NCBI RefSeq assembly: GCF_015670405.1
Contig: NZ_JADPBQ010000006.1
Coordinates: 23,312 to 60,343 of the forward strand
Direction of reading: 5' to 3'
Origin: Clostridium sp. 1001271B_151109_B4
Lineage (GTDB): Bacteria; Bacillota; Clostridia; Clostridiales; Clostridiaceae
DNA: 37,032 nucleotides
The translations under genes were made by a program, and so were the position numbers. Of the stretch, positions 16,644 through 24,258 are shown in pieces; within the stretch, counting starts at the first letter, position 1, and each line of letters opens with the position of its first letter. The notes beneath the pieces are model-generated. The model was not told the origin of the DNA. It made no database searches and saw only the letters and a list, made by a program, of their open reading frames with translations.

Positions 16644-17864
16644 TTGAGAATATTACATACTGGAGACTGGCACTTAGGAAAAAATTTAGAAGGTGCAAGT
16701 AGAATGGATGAACAAGAATTATTTTTAAAGGATTTTATAGATATAGTTGAAGATAATAAAATAGATTTAGTTATTATTGCTGGAGATGTTTATGATAGCA
16801 GTAATCCACCAGCAAGAGCTGAAAAAATGTTTTATGATACATTAAAAAAGCTTTCTAAAAATGGAGAAAGATTAACGTTAATCATTGCAGGTAATCATGA
16901 TAATCCAGAAAGGTTAGTTGCAGCAGGACCACTTGCTATGGAACATGGAATAATAATGGTTGGCACTCCTAAAACAATTGTTCAATGTGGAGAATATGGT
17001 CAGCATAAGGTTATTAATTCAGGTGAAGGATTTATTGAAATAGAAATCAATAATGAGAAAGCAGTAATATTAACTGTACCTTATCCAAGTGAAAAAAGAT
17101 TAAATGAAGTTCTTTATGGAGAAATGGATAGTGATGAAGATAGGTTGAAGACTTATGGAGAAAGAATAAAATCATTATTTGATTCATTAAAGAAAAATTA
17201 TAGAGAAGATACTATAAATTTAGCAGTTTCACATTTATTTGCTATGGGAAGTGAAGAAGGCGGTTCAGAAAGAAGTATTCAACTTGGTGGAAGTTATATT
17301 GTTAATGGAGCATGTTTGCCAGAAGAGGCTCAATATATAGCATTAGGACATGTACATAAGCCTCAAGTTGTACCAGGTACTAATAAAAGGGCAAGATATT
17401 CAGGTTCACCACTTCATTATAATAAAAAAGAAATAAATATTACAAAGAAATGTTTTATTGTGGATATAAAGGCAAAAGAAGAATGTAAAATAAATGAAGT
17501 AGAATTTAAAATATATAAACCTATTGAAGTTTGGAAATGTGAAAGTATTGATGATGCAATTGAGAGATGTGAAAAAAATAAAGATAGAGATTGTTGGGTT
17601 TATTTAGAGATTAAGTGTGACAGATATATAAGAGAAGATGAAATAAAGAAAATGAAAGAAATTAAAAAGGATATTTTGGAGATAATACCAAAACTTCAAA
17701 ATGAAGTTGACGATGAAAGTACTATTAGTATTCAAGAAAAATCATTTGAAGAAATATTTAGAGAATTTTATAAGAAAGAAAGAAATGTAGAAGCTGATGA
17801 AGAAGTTGTAAGTTTATTATTAAAATTAATAAATGAAGAGGGGGATGAAAATGAGACCAATTAA
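16644..17864 (+). CDS. sbcD: SbcD, nuclease subunit of the SbcCD complex
   Basis: 406 residues, a Mre11-type metallophosphoesterase. Metal-binding motifs run in order: HTGDWHLGK, IAGDVYDSS, IAGNHDNPER, VSHLFAMG and LGHVHKPQ. With SbcC it cuts hairpins and protein-blocked DNA ends. The start is TTG 16644, set by AGGAGGAGG seven bases upstream. The ATG just before it runs into a stop at once. The capping domain and the SbcC-contacting C-terminal helices (ending in DENETN) are complete. It overlaps sbcC by 14 bp, so the two are translationally coupled. Confidence 0.96.
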   Translation: MRILHTGDWHLGKNLEGASRMDEQELFLKDFIDIVEDNKIDLVIIAGDVYDSSNPPARAEKMFYDTLKKLSKNGERLTLIIAGNHDNPERLVAAGPLAMEHGIIMVGTPKTIVQCGEYGQHKVINSGEGFIEIEINNEKAVILTVPYPSEKRLNEVLYGEMDSDEDRLKTYGERIKSLFDSLKKNYREDTINLAVSHLFAMGSEEGGSERSIQLGGSYIVNGACLPEEAQYIALGHVHKPQVVPGTNKRARYSGSPLHYNKKEINITKKCFIVDIKAKEECKINEVEFKIYKPIEVWKCESIDDAIERCEKNKDRDCWVYLEIKCDRYIREDEIKKMKEIKKDILEIIPKLQNEVDDESTISIQEKSFEEIFREFYKKERNVEADEEVVSLLLKLINEEGDENETN

Positions 17865-20800
17865 GCTTAAGATAAAGGGATTAAATAGCTTTATAGAAGA
17901 GCAAACTATAGATTTTGAAAAGTTAACTGACCGTGGTTTGTTTGGAATATTTGGGCCAACAGGAAGTGGGAAATCTACAGTTTTAGATGGTATAACATTA
18001 GCTTTATATGGAGATGTTTCGAGAAAAAGTTCTAATTATATAAATACAAATTGTGATAGGTTAAATGTTAGTTTTGAGTTTCAAATATCAGGAGCAGAAA
18101 CTAAAAGATATTTAGTGAATAGAGAATTTAAAAGAGATAAAAAATCAGGAAATCCAGTGTCAGGTAAATGTAAAATAGTTGACATAACTAATGGAGAAGA
18201 TGTTTTAGCTGATAAGGTTAAAACTGTAACTGATAAATGTAAAGAAGTAATTGGTTTAAGTTTAGAGGATTTTACAAGGACTGTTGTTTTGCCACAGGGT
18301 AAGTTTTCAGAGTTTTTAAAGCTTGAAGGAAAACCAAGAAGAGAAATGTTAGAAAGACTTTTCAACTTAGGTGAATATGGGGATAAGCTTTCAAGTAAAT
18401 TATCTAAAGAAATCACAAAAGAAAGAACTGAAAATAGTGAGCTTATAGGTCAGCTTAAGGGATATGAGGATATAAGTGAAGAAAAGAAAAAAGAAAAAGA
18501 AGAAGAATTAAATATAAGTATTGGAAATTTAGAAAAGGCTAATGAAGAACTTAAAGCAATAGAAAAAAGTTTCAAAGAAAATACTGAGTTGTGGAATATG
18601 CAGCTTGAAGTTAAAGATTATAAGACTAAAGAAAGAAAGCTTATTGATAAAGTTGAGGAAATAAATTTATTTAAAGATAAGGTTAAAGCTGCTGAAGCTG
18701 CAAATAAAGTTAATCCATATATAATTTCTTATGAAGAAACACTAAGAAATATTAACTTTACAGAAAAAGAATTAAGTGAATTTAAATTGAAATGTGAAGA
18801 GCTTAAAGAGAAAAAGGCTAAATGTGAAGAAGCGTGGAGTAAAGCTAGAATAAATAAAGATAGCAAATTGCCAGAATATAAGGTTCAAGAAGAAAAAATA
18901 AAGGAAGCAATAAAGGATAAAAAAGCTTTAATTGATTTAGAAAATGAAATTAAAGAAATTAATAAAAGAGCAGATGAATTAGTTAAAAAGAAAAAAGAAA
19001 ATAATGAAAAAGTAATTGATTGTGAAAAGAGATTAAAAAAGGGAAATGATCTATTAAAAGAAAAGGAAGAATACAGAGATACTTTAAATATTGAAAAAGA
19101 GTTAAAAGAAAATGTTCAAGAAGGGGTAGTTATTACTCGAGATTATAATAATTTATTTAATGTAGTTAATGAGTATAAGGTTAAAATAGAAGCTAATAAA
19201 GAGGAAGCAAAAAAATATTTAGAAGAAAAACAATTATTAAAGCTTGAATTAGATAAGAAAGATAATTTATTAGTAGAAAATGAAGAAGCTTTAGAAAAGT
19301 TAATTAAAAATTGCCCGGGAGATCAAAATGATTTATTTGATATGCAAGAAAAATACTCTGAACTTAAAGGTAGGTTAGATATATTTAAAAAGGCAGATGA
19401 AGAGTTATTAAAAAGTAAAAATTCCATTGAATCATTAAGCAAAGATTTAGAGCCTAAAAAAGAAGAGCATATTAATTTAGAAAATGAAATTAAAAAAATA
19501 AAAATAGAGATACTTGAAATAGAAAGAGAAAATCTGGCTCATAAATTAAGAGAAGAATTAAAAGATGGAGATATTTGTCCAGTTTGTGGTTCGGTTGAAC
19601 ATCATAAGGAAAAAATTAAGCATGTAGATATTAAGGATGTTACTAATCTAGAAGAAAGCATAGATTTAAAAGAAAAACTATCTCTTGAGTTATTTAATAG
19701 CATAAAGGATATAGAAGCTAAGTTAAGTATTGCAAAGGAAAAAATAAAAGAAAATGAAGCAGTAATTAAAGATTTAGGTGAAGGTTTTAATGAAGAAGTA
19801 GTACTTAATCTTCAAGTTAAAATGAATGATTTAAAAGCTAAGATAAATGATTACAATATTAAAAAGGAAGAGCTTGAAGGTATAATAAAAAATTTAAAAG
19901 AAGAATGTAATAATTTAAAACTTAAGCATACACAATTAGAAACTAAAATTAATAGTAATGAAAATACAATAAATGAATTATTAGAAGATAAAAAAAAGCA
20001 AGAAGAAAATTTGCAGCAAGTTGAAGAAAAATTAAGTATTCTTAAAGAAAAAACTAAGGTTGAAGATTTTATAACTAAAAATACTGAAATAAATAAAATT
20101 GAAAATGAAAGAGAAGAAATAGAAAAAGTTATAAAAAGCTATAGAAATAGAATAGATGAATTAAATACAGAAAAAGAAGAGGCAAGAAATAACTTAAATG
20201 ATACTAATCAAGAATTAGCTAAAATCAATACAACTTTAGATGAAAAAAGTAAAGTTAGAGAAGAAAATTTATTAAAAATAAAAAGTAAAGTTGAAGATAT
20301 AGATAATATAGAAGAAATATTAAATAAAGTTCAAAAAGAAATGAAAATAATTGAAGACAATTATATCTTTACAGAAAAGGCAAAAGAAGAAGCAGATAAA
20401 AATTATGAAGAGTGTAATTCTAAATTAATTAGTATTACTTCAAAAGGAAAAGAACTTTATAAAAGAAAAGAAGAAGAAAAGCAAAAGCTTGATATAGCAT
20501 TAAAAGAAGAAGGATTTTTAAGTGAAGATGAAGTTAAACAGAATGTTTTAGAGAAGGTTAAAATAGAAGCTTTAAAGGTTGAAATTGATAAGTATAATGA
20601 TGATTTAGCAAAAATAAAGGGAGCTATTGAAAGCATTTCTAAGAAGATTGGAAATAGAGAGTTAACTGAAGAACAATGGGTTAATATACAAAATGAAAAA
20701 GAGGAAAAGGAAATTAAAGTTAAAGAGTATAATGAAATAAAAATTAAACTTCAAGAAGAGCTTAAGGTCATAGAAGAAAAGATGCTAGAATTAAAAGATT

Positions 20801-21342
20801 TATTAAAGCAAAAAGAAGAATTAGATCACAAGCTTGCGTTGTTAAATGATTTAGATAAATTATTTAAAGGTAAAAAGTTTGTTGAATTTGTTGCAGCTAC
20901 AAGACTTAAGTATGTTTCACTTGAGGCAAGTAGAAAGCTAAAGGAAATAACTAATGGAAATTATGGTTTAGAAGTTGATGAAGATGGAAGATTTATAATT
21001 AGAGATTATAAAAATGGTGGAGCAGAAAGAGATGCATCTACACTTTCAGGAGGGGAAACCTTCTTAGCTTCGCTTGCTTTAGCACTTGCCTTATCAGCAG
21101 AAATTCAACTTAAGGGTACAGCACCACTTGAATTATTCTTCTTAGATGAAGGTTTTGGTACTTTAGATGATAATCTGTTAGAAGTTGTTATGAGTTCACT
21201 TGAAAGAATTCATAATGACAAATTAAAAGTTGGTATAATAAGTCACGTTGAATCTATTAAAAATAGGGTTCCTGTTAAATTAATTATTGCGCCTGCTGAA
21301 GCTGGAATGGGTGGAAGTAAGGTTAAGATTGAAAGAAGTTAA
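17851..21342 (+). CDS. sbcC: SbcC, Rad50-like ATPase subunit of the SbcCD complex
   Basis: 1163 residues from ATG 17851 (AGGGGG seven bases upstream; a longer start at 17833 overlaps that site). The N-terminal ATPase half has Walker A GPTGSGKS. Two long coiled coils (about 190-560 and 610-960), rich in E, K, L and I, flank a zinc hook DICPVCGSVEHH near residue 575. The C-terminal half carries the ABC signature LSGGETFLASLALA and Walker B with FFLDEGFGTLD. ATP binding closes the heads and opens the SbcD active sites, and the hook dimerises two molecules. All motifs are intact. A long-stem terminator follows 20 bp after the stop. Confidence 0.96.
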   Translation: MRPIKLKIKGLNSFIEEQTIDFEKLTDRGLFGIFGPTGSGKSTVLDGITLALYGDVSRKSSNYINTNCDRLNVSFEFQISGAETKRYLVNREFKRDKKSGNPVSGKCKIVDITNGEDVLADKVKTVTDKCKEVIGLSLEDFTRTVVLPQGKFSEFLKLEGKPRREMLERLFNLGEYGDKLSSKLSKEITKERTENSELIGQLKGYEDISEEKKKEKEEELNISIGNLEKANEELKAIEKSFKENTELWNMQLEVKDYKTKERKLIDKVEEINLFKDKVKAAEAANKVNPYIISYEETLRNINFTEKELSEFKLKCEELKEKKAKCEEAWSKARINKDSKLPEYKVQEEKIKEAIKDKKALIDLENEIKEINKRADELVKKKKENNEKVIDCEKRLKKGNDLLKEKEEYRDTLNIEKELKENVQEGVVITRDYNNLFNVVNEYKVKIEANKEEAKKYLEEKQLLKLELDKKDNLLVENEEALEKLIKNCPGDQNDLFDMQEKYSELKGRLDIFKKADEELLKSKNSIESLSKDLEPKKEEHINLENEIKKIKIEILEIERENLAHKLREELKDGDICPVCGSVEHHKEKIKHVDIKDVTNLEESIDLKEKLSLELFNSIKDIEAKLSIAKEKIKENEAVIKDLGEGFNEEVVLNLQVKMNDLKAKINDYNIKKEELEGIIKNLKEECNNLKLKHTQLETKINSNENTINELLEDKKKQEENLQQVEEKLSILKEKTKVEDFITKNTEINKIENEREEIEKVIKSYRNRIDELNTEKEEARNNLNDTNQELAKINTTLDEKSKVREENLLKIKSKVEDIDNIEEILNKVQKEMKIIEDNYIFTEKAKEEADKNYEECNSKLISITSKGKELYKRKEEEKQKLDIALKEEGFLSEDEVKQNVLEKVKIEALKVEIDKYNDDLAKIKGAIESISKKIGNRELTEEQWVNIQNEKEEKEIKVKEYNEIKIKLQEELKVIEEKMLELKDLLKQKEELDHKLALLNDLDKLFKGKKFVEFVAATRLKYVSLEASRKLKEITNGNYGLEVDEDGRFIIRDYKNGGAERDASTLSGGETFLASLALALALSAEIQLKGTAPLELFFLDEGFGTLDDNLLEVVMSSLERIHNDKLKVGIISHVESIKNRVPVKLIIAPAEAGMGGSKVKIERS

Positions 21343-21362
21343 ATAAAGAAAAAATATTAATA

Positions 21363-21412
21363 CCTCCTATAGAAGTTATATGTATAAACTTTTGTAGGAG
21401 GCATATTTTTTA
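21363..21412 (+). terminator. terminator of sbcDC
   Basis: CCTCCTATAGAAGTT (21363-21377) pairs with AACTTTTGTAGGAGG (21387-21401), 15 bp with two G-T pairs, followed by a T-rich run at 21405-21412. Confidence 0.8.
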
Positions 21413-21930
21413 TCTACAGGTGGAAGAAAAGCAATGGCTTTAAAAATCAATGAAAATTGTAGATTTGCTTTGGGAATAGCGCTAACTCCTCGTAATGTAA
21501 AGTTATCTTTATTATTCTTGATGGAAAGTCATGTAAATGTGGTTCTAAGGGATATTTAGAAGCATATACATCAACTAATGCATTATTAGAAGAATATAAT
21601 AAAATCAGTAATGATAAAATATATGATATAGATGAATTTATATCTTTATTTGAAAAAGGAGACAAAGCTACAAAAGAGACTTTAGAAAAGTATTTTAATA
21701 TACTAGGTATAGGAATTTCTAATTTAACAATGTTATTAGATCCAAGTTGCATAGTTTTAGGTGGAGATATAAATATTCTTTTAAAAGAAAATATAGATTA
21801 TTTAAGAAAGATTGTTTATAAGGACAATTTATTTACTAATGAGGAAAATTGTAAGATTGATGTTACAGAATTTAAGGGATCATATTTATTAGGAGCTGCA
21901 ATGGTTCCGCTAGAAGCATTTTTAAATTAA
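21413..21930 (+). pseudogene. ROK-family regulator remnant with internal deletion
   Basis: Two reading frames give separate pieces of one ROK (NagC/XylR-type) protein. From 21419 the text reads GGRKAMALKINEN, the usual junction between the helix-turn-helix and the sugar-kinase fold. From about 21502 in another frame it reads LDGKSCKCGSKGYLEAY, the ROK zinc motif CxCGxxGxxE, then continues to the natural C-terminus at 21930. The helix-turn-helix before the first piece and roughly 100 or more residues between the pieces (ATP and sugar site) are gone. The second frame is closed by TAA at 21493. It cannot work as a repressor. Lying directly upstream of tal, it was probably the pentose regulator. 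Confidence 0.8.
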
Positions 21931-21986
21931 AATCACTTCAAATTTATATACCTTAGTAATACTGTGTGACATAGAGGTTTTATGAT

Positions 21987-22016
21987 AAAGGGCAGATAAA
22001 TAAAGGCTGCCTTTTT
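21987..22016 (+). terminator. weak terminator after the ROK remnant
   Basis: AAAGG-GCAG (21987-21995) pairs with CTGC-CTTT (22008-22015) with a one-base bulge, and T residues overlap the right arm. Confidence 0.5.
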
Positions 22017-22086
22017 ATAAAGAAACTTTTGAAATAAGTTTTAAAAAGTTATTAAATAATAATTAAAATATAAAGGGGAGTTTTGA

Positions 22087-22734
22087 ATGAAGTTATTTTT
22101 AGACACAGCAAACGTAGAACATATCAAAGAAGCAAATGAAATGGGAGTAATTTGTGGAGTAACAACAAATCCATCATTAATTGCTAAAGAAGGAAGAGAC
22201 TTTAATGAAGTTATAAAGGAAATAACAGAAATAGTTGATGGCCCTATAAGTGGTGAAGTTGTAAGTGAAGATGCAGAAGGTATGATTAAAGAAGGAAGAG
22301 AAATTGCTGCTATTCATAAAAATATGATTGTTAAAATTCCAATGACAGTTGAAGGTCTTAAAGCTGTTAAGGTATTAGCTAGAGAAGGAATTAAAACTAA
22401 TGTAACGTTAATTTTCTCTGCTAACCAAGCTCTTTTAGCAGCAAATGCTGGAGCAACTTATGTTAGTCCATTCTTAGGAAGAGTAGATGATATATCTATG
22501 GATGGTATGGAACTTGTTAGAATAATTGCTGAAATATTTGAAGTGCATGGAATAAATACAGAAATAATTGCTGCAAGTGTTAGACATCCAATTCATGTTA
22601 TAGAAGCAGCTAGAGCAGGTGCACATATAGCAACAGTACCATATACTTTAGTAATGCAAATGGTAAAACATCCATTAACAGATGCAGGATTAGAAAAATT
22701 TAAGGCAGATTGGGCTGCAGCTTTTGGAAAATAA
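22087..22734 (+). CDS. tal: transaldolase (small FSA/TalC-type)
   Basis: 215 residues, the short decameric transaldolase type related to fructose-6-phosphate aldolase. It moves a dihydroxyacetone unit between sugar phosphates in the non-oxidative pentose phosphate pathway. Visible are the start [10 protein letters not shown], the [13 protein letters not shown] block, the Schiff-base lysine K83 in [31 protein letters not shown] (core TLIFSANQA), and the C-terminal helix that covers the site. GGGGAG precedes the ATG. The gene is intact although its neighbours (ROK regulator, transketolase, isomerase) are broken. Function as transaldolase rather than aldolase is the usual assignment in clostridia and is not proven by sequence. 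Confidence 0.95.
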   Translation: MKLFLDTANVEHIKEANEMGVICGVTTNPSLIAKEGRDFNEVIKEITEIVDGPISGEVVSEDAEGMIKEGREIAAIHKNMIVKIPMTVEGLKAVKVLAREGIKTNVTLIFSANQALLAANAGATYVSPFLGRVDDISMDGMELVRIIAEIFEVHGINTEIIAASVRHPIHVIEAARAGAHIATVPYTLVMQMVKHPLTDAGLEKFKADWAAAFGK

Positions 22735-22741
22735 TATATCA

Positions 22742-22802
22742 CCCTAGAGGTAAAGAAAATAATATAAAAGTTTTAATACTATACCTCTAGGGGATATATA
22801 GT
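22742..22802 (+). other. GC-richer 11-bp hairpin between tal and the broken tkt
   Basis: CCCTAGAGGTA (22742-22752) is exactly complementary to TACCTCTAGGG (22792-22802) across a 39-base AT-rich loop. No T-run follows, so it is not a usual terminator. It may protect the tal mRNA 3' end or be a small mobile-repeat scar. Confidence 0.5.
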
Positions 22803-22849
22803 TATTTGTTAAATAGAAGTCATTAAGGGCTAATGAGAAGGAGTTAAAT

Positions 22850-23383
22850 ATGAGTAAAGAATTAGATAAATTATGCATAAATGCAATAAGAGTACTTTCT
22901 GCTGATGCAATAGAAAAATCAAAATCAGGACATCCAGGATTACCACTCGGTGCTGCAACAATGGCTTATACATTATGGAGCAATATGAATCATAATGGTA
23001 AGAACCCAAAATGGGATAATAGAGATAGATTTGTATTATCGGCAGGTCATAGATCAATGCTTGAATAATCTTTTCTAGGTGAAATTACATTCTTTAGATT
23101 ACAAAGTAATGCAGATGCTGAATTAACTGCATATGTTGCGGAAGGTGAAGTATTACCAGTTGCAACTAGATCATTTGGATCAATTGGAATATTTGCAATT
23201 CCTGAGATGGGAAGATTCTATAGACACGTATTAATAGAAGGAAGATATCCACATCATGGAGCAGTTGCATTTGGACATTTTGGTAAAGCTATAACAAATG
23301 TATTTAACTACTTAGGAGTTAAAGAAGTAGGTTTCAATCAACCTAAAGGAATGCTTTATAAGACAGAAAACCCATTTAAATAA
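22850..23383 (+). pseudogene. chimeric remnant: transketolase N-terminus joined to FucI/AraA-like isomerase C-terminus
   Basis: The first 72 codons (22850-23065) match the start of transketolase: [31 protein letters not shown] and DRFVLSAGH, including the His of the SGHPG thiamine-PP region. The match ends abruptly at a TAA (23066-23068). In the same frame the text resumes as LGEITFFRLQSNADAE and runs about 100 codons to TAA 23381. This reads as the C-terminus of an L-fucose/L-arabinose isomerase-like protein (PHHGAVAFGHFGKA, GFNQPKGMLYKTENPF). About 590 transketolase residues and most of the isomerase are missing, so neither enzyme can work. AAGGAG still precedes the ATG. A single deletion between two adjacent genes explains it. 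The isomerase assignment is from memory of the family's C-terminal motifs. Confidence 0.8.
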
Positions 23384-23397
23384 TAAATAATTTATTT

Positions 23398-23439
23398 CAG
23401 TATATTGTTAAATAAGCTTTAACAATATACTGTTTTTTT
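23398..23439 (+). terminator. intrinsic terminator after the chimeric remnant
   Basis: CAGTATATTGTTAAA (23398-23412) pairs perfectly with TTTAACAATATACTG (23418-23432), followed by seven T residues. It probably ended the original operon. Confidence 0.92.
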
Positions 23440-23517
23440 ATGTGTGAAAAATTAAGACAATTATGGTAGAATTGACATTAGAATAATTTATAAAACAACA
23501 ACTAGGAGGAAAATATT

Positions 23518-24240
23518 GTGTTAATCACAGGAGTAAAATACTTGTTTTATATGATTTATACTAGGTTAAAAGGATTTAAGTATGAATATATAAAAAGAAC
23601 ACAAGGGTTAGAGAAGGCAACAGATTATGCATCAAGAAGTATATATTTATGGTCTAAGTTCACTATAAATGTTATAGGGATGGATATAAGAGTAAAAGGA
23701 AGAGAAAATATACCTGATGAGCCTTGTTTATTTGTAGGGAATCATACAAGTATATTAGATATTCCAGTAATTTTTTATTCAATTAATAAACCAGTAGGAT
23801 TTATAGCAAAGAAAGAAGTACTTAAGATTCCAATATTAAGCTATTGGTTATCAAAAGGAAAGTGTATTGCTTTAGATAGACAAAACCCGAGAGATGCAGT
23901 AAGAATGATAAGTGAGGGAGTTGAAAATTTAAAAGAAGGATATTCTATGATGATTTTTCCAGAAGGAACTAGAAGTTTAGATGGAAAAACATTGCCTTTT
24001 AAAAAGGGAAGCATGAAGCTTGCAACAAAAGCTAAAGTTCCAATACTCCCTGTTACTATTGATGCATCATTTACATCCTTTGAAGATAATAATAAGTTTA
24101 AACCTTCAACAATTACAGTTACATTCCACAAGGCAATTGAAACTGTAAATTTAACAAAAGATGAAGAGAGAACTTTAAGTGAAGATGTTAGGAATATTAT
24201 AATAGGATCTTTAAGAGATGAATACAAACCATTAAATTAG
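23518..24240 (+). CDS. 1-acylglycerol-3-phosphate acyltransferase (PlsC family)
   Basis: 240 residues. It transfers an acyl chain to lysophosphatidic acid to form phosphatidic acid at the inner membrane face. Family blocks are the catalytic HX4D in GNHTSILD (H76, D81), a GFIAKKEVLKIP segment, FPEGTRS (glycerol-phosphate binding) and VPILPVTI. A hydrophobic N-terminal stretch suits membrane attachment. The start is GTG 23518, with AGGAGGA six bases upstream. gshF begins 18 bp after the stop, so the two are likely one transcript. Some PlsC homologues act on other lipids, so the exact acceptor is inferred. Confidence 0.92.
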   Translation: MLITGVKYLFYMIYTRLKGFKYEYIKRTQGLEKATDYASRSIYLWSKFTINVIGMDIRVKGRENIPDEPCLFVGNHTSILDIPVIFYSINKPVGFIAKKEVLKIPILSYWLSKGKCIALDRQNPRDAVRMISEGVENLKEGYSMMIFPEGTRSLDGKTLPFKKGSMKLATKAKVPILPVTIDASFTSFEDNNKFKPSTITVTFHKAIETVNLTKDEERTLSEDVRNIIIGSLRDEYKPLN

Positions 24241-24258
24241 TAAGGAGATAATAAAGTA

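Noticed and set aside
23841..24227. 128-codon minus-strand ORF
   Set aside because: Antisense to the acyltransferase gene, whose catalytic motifs are intact.
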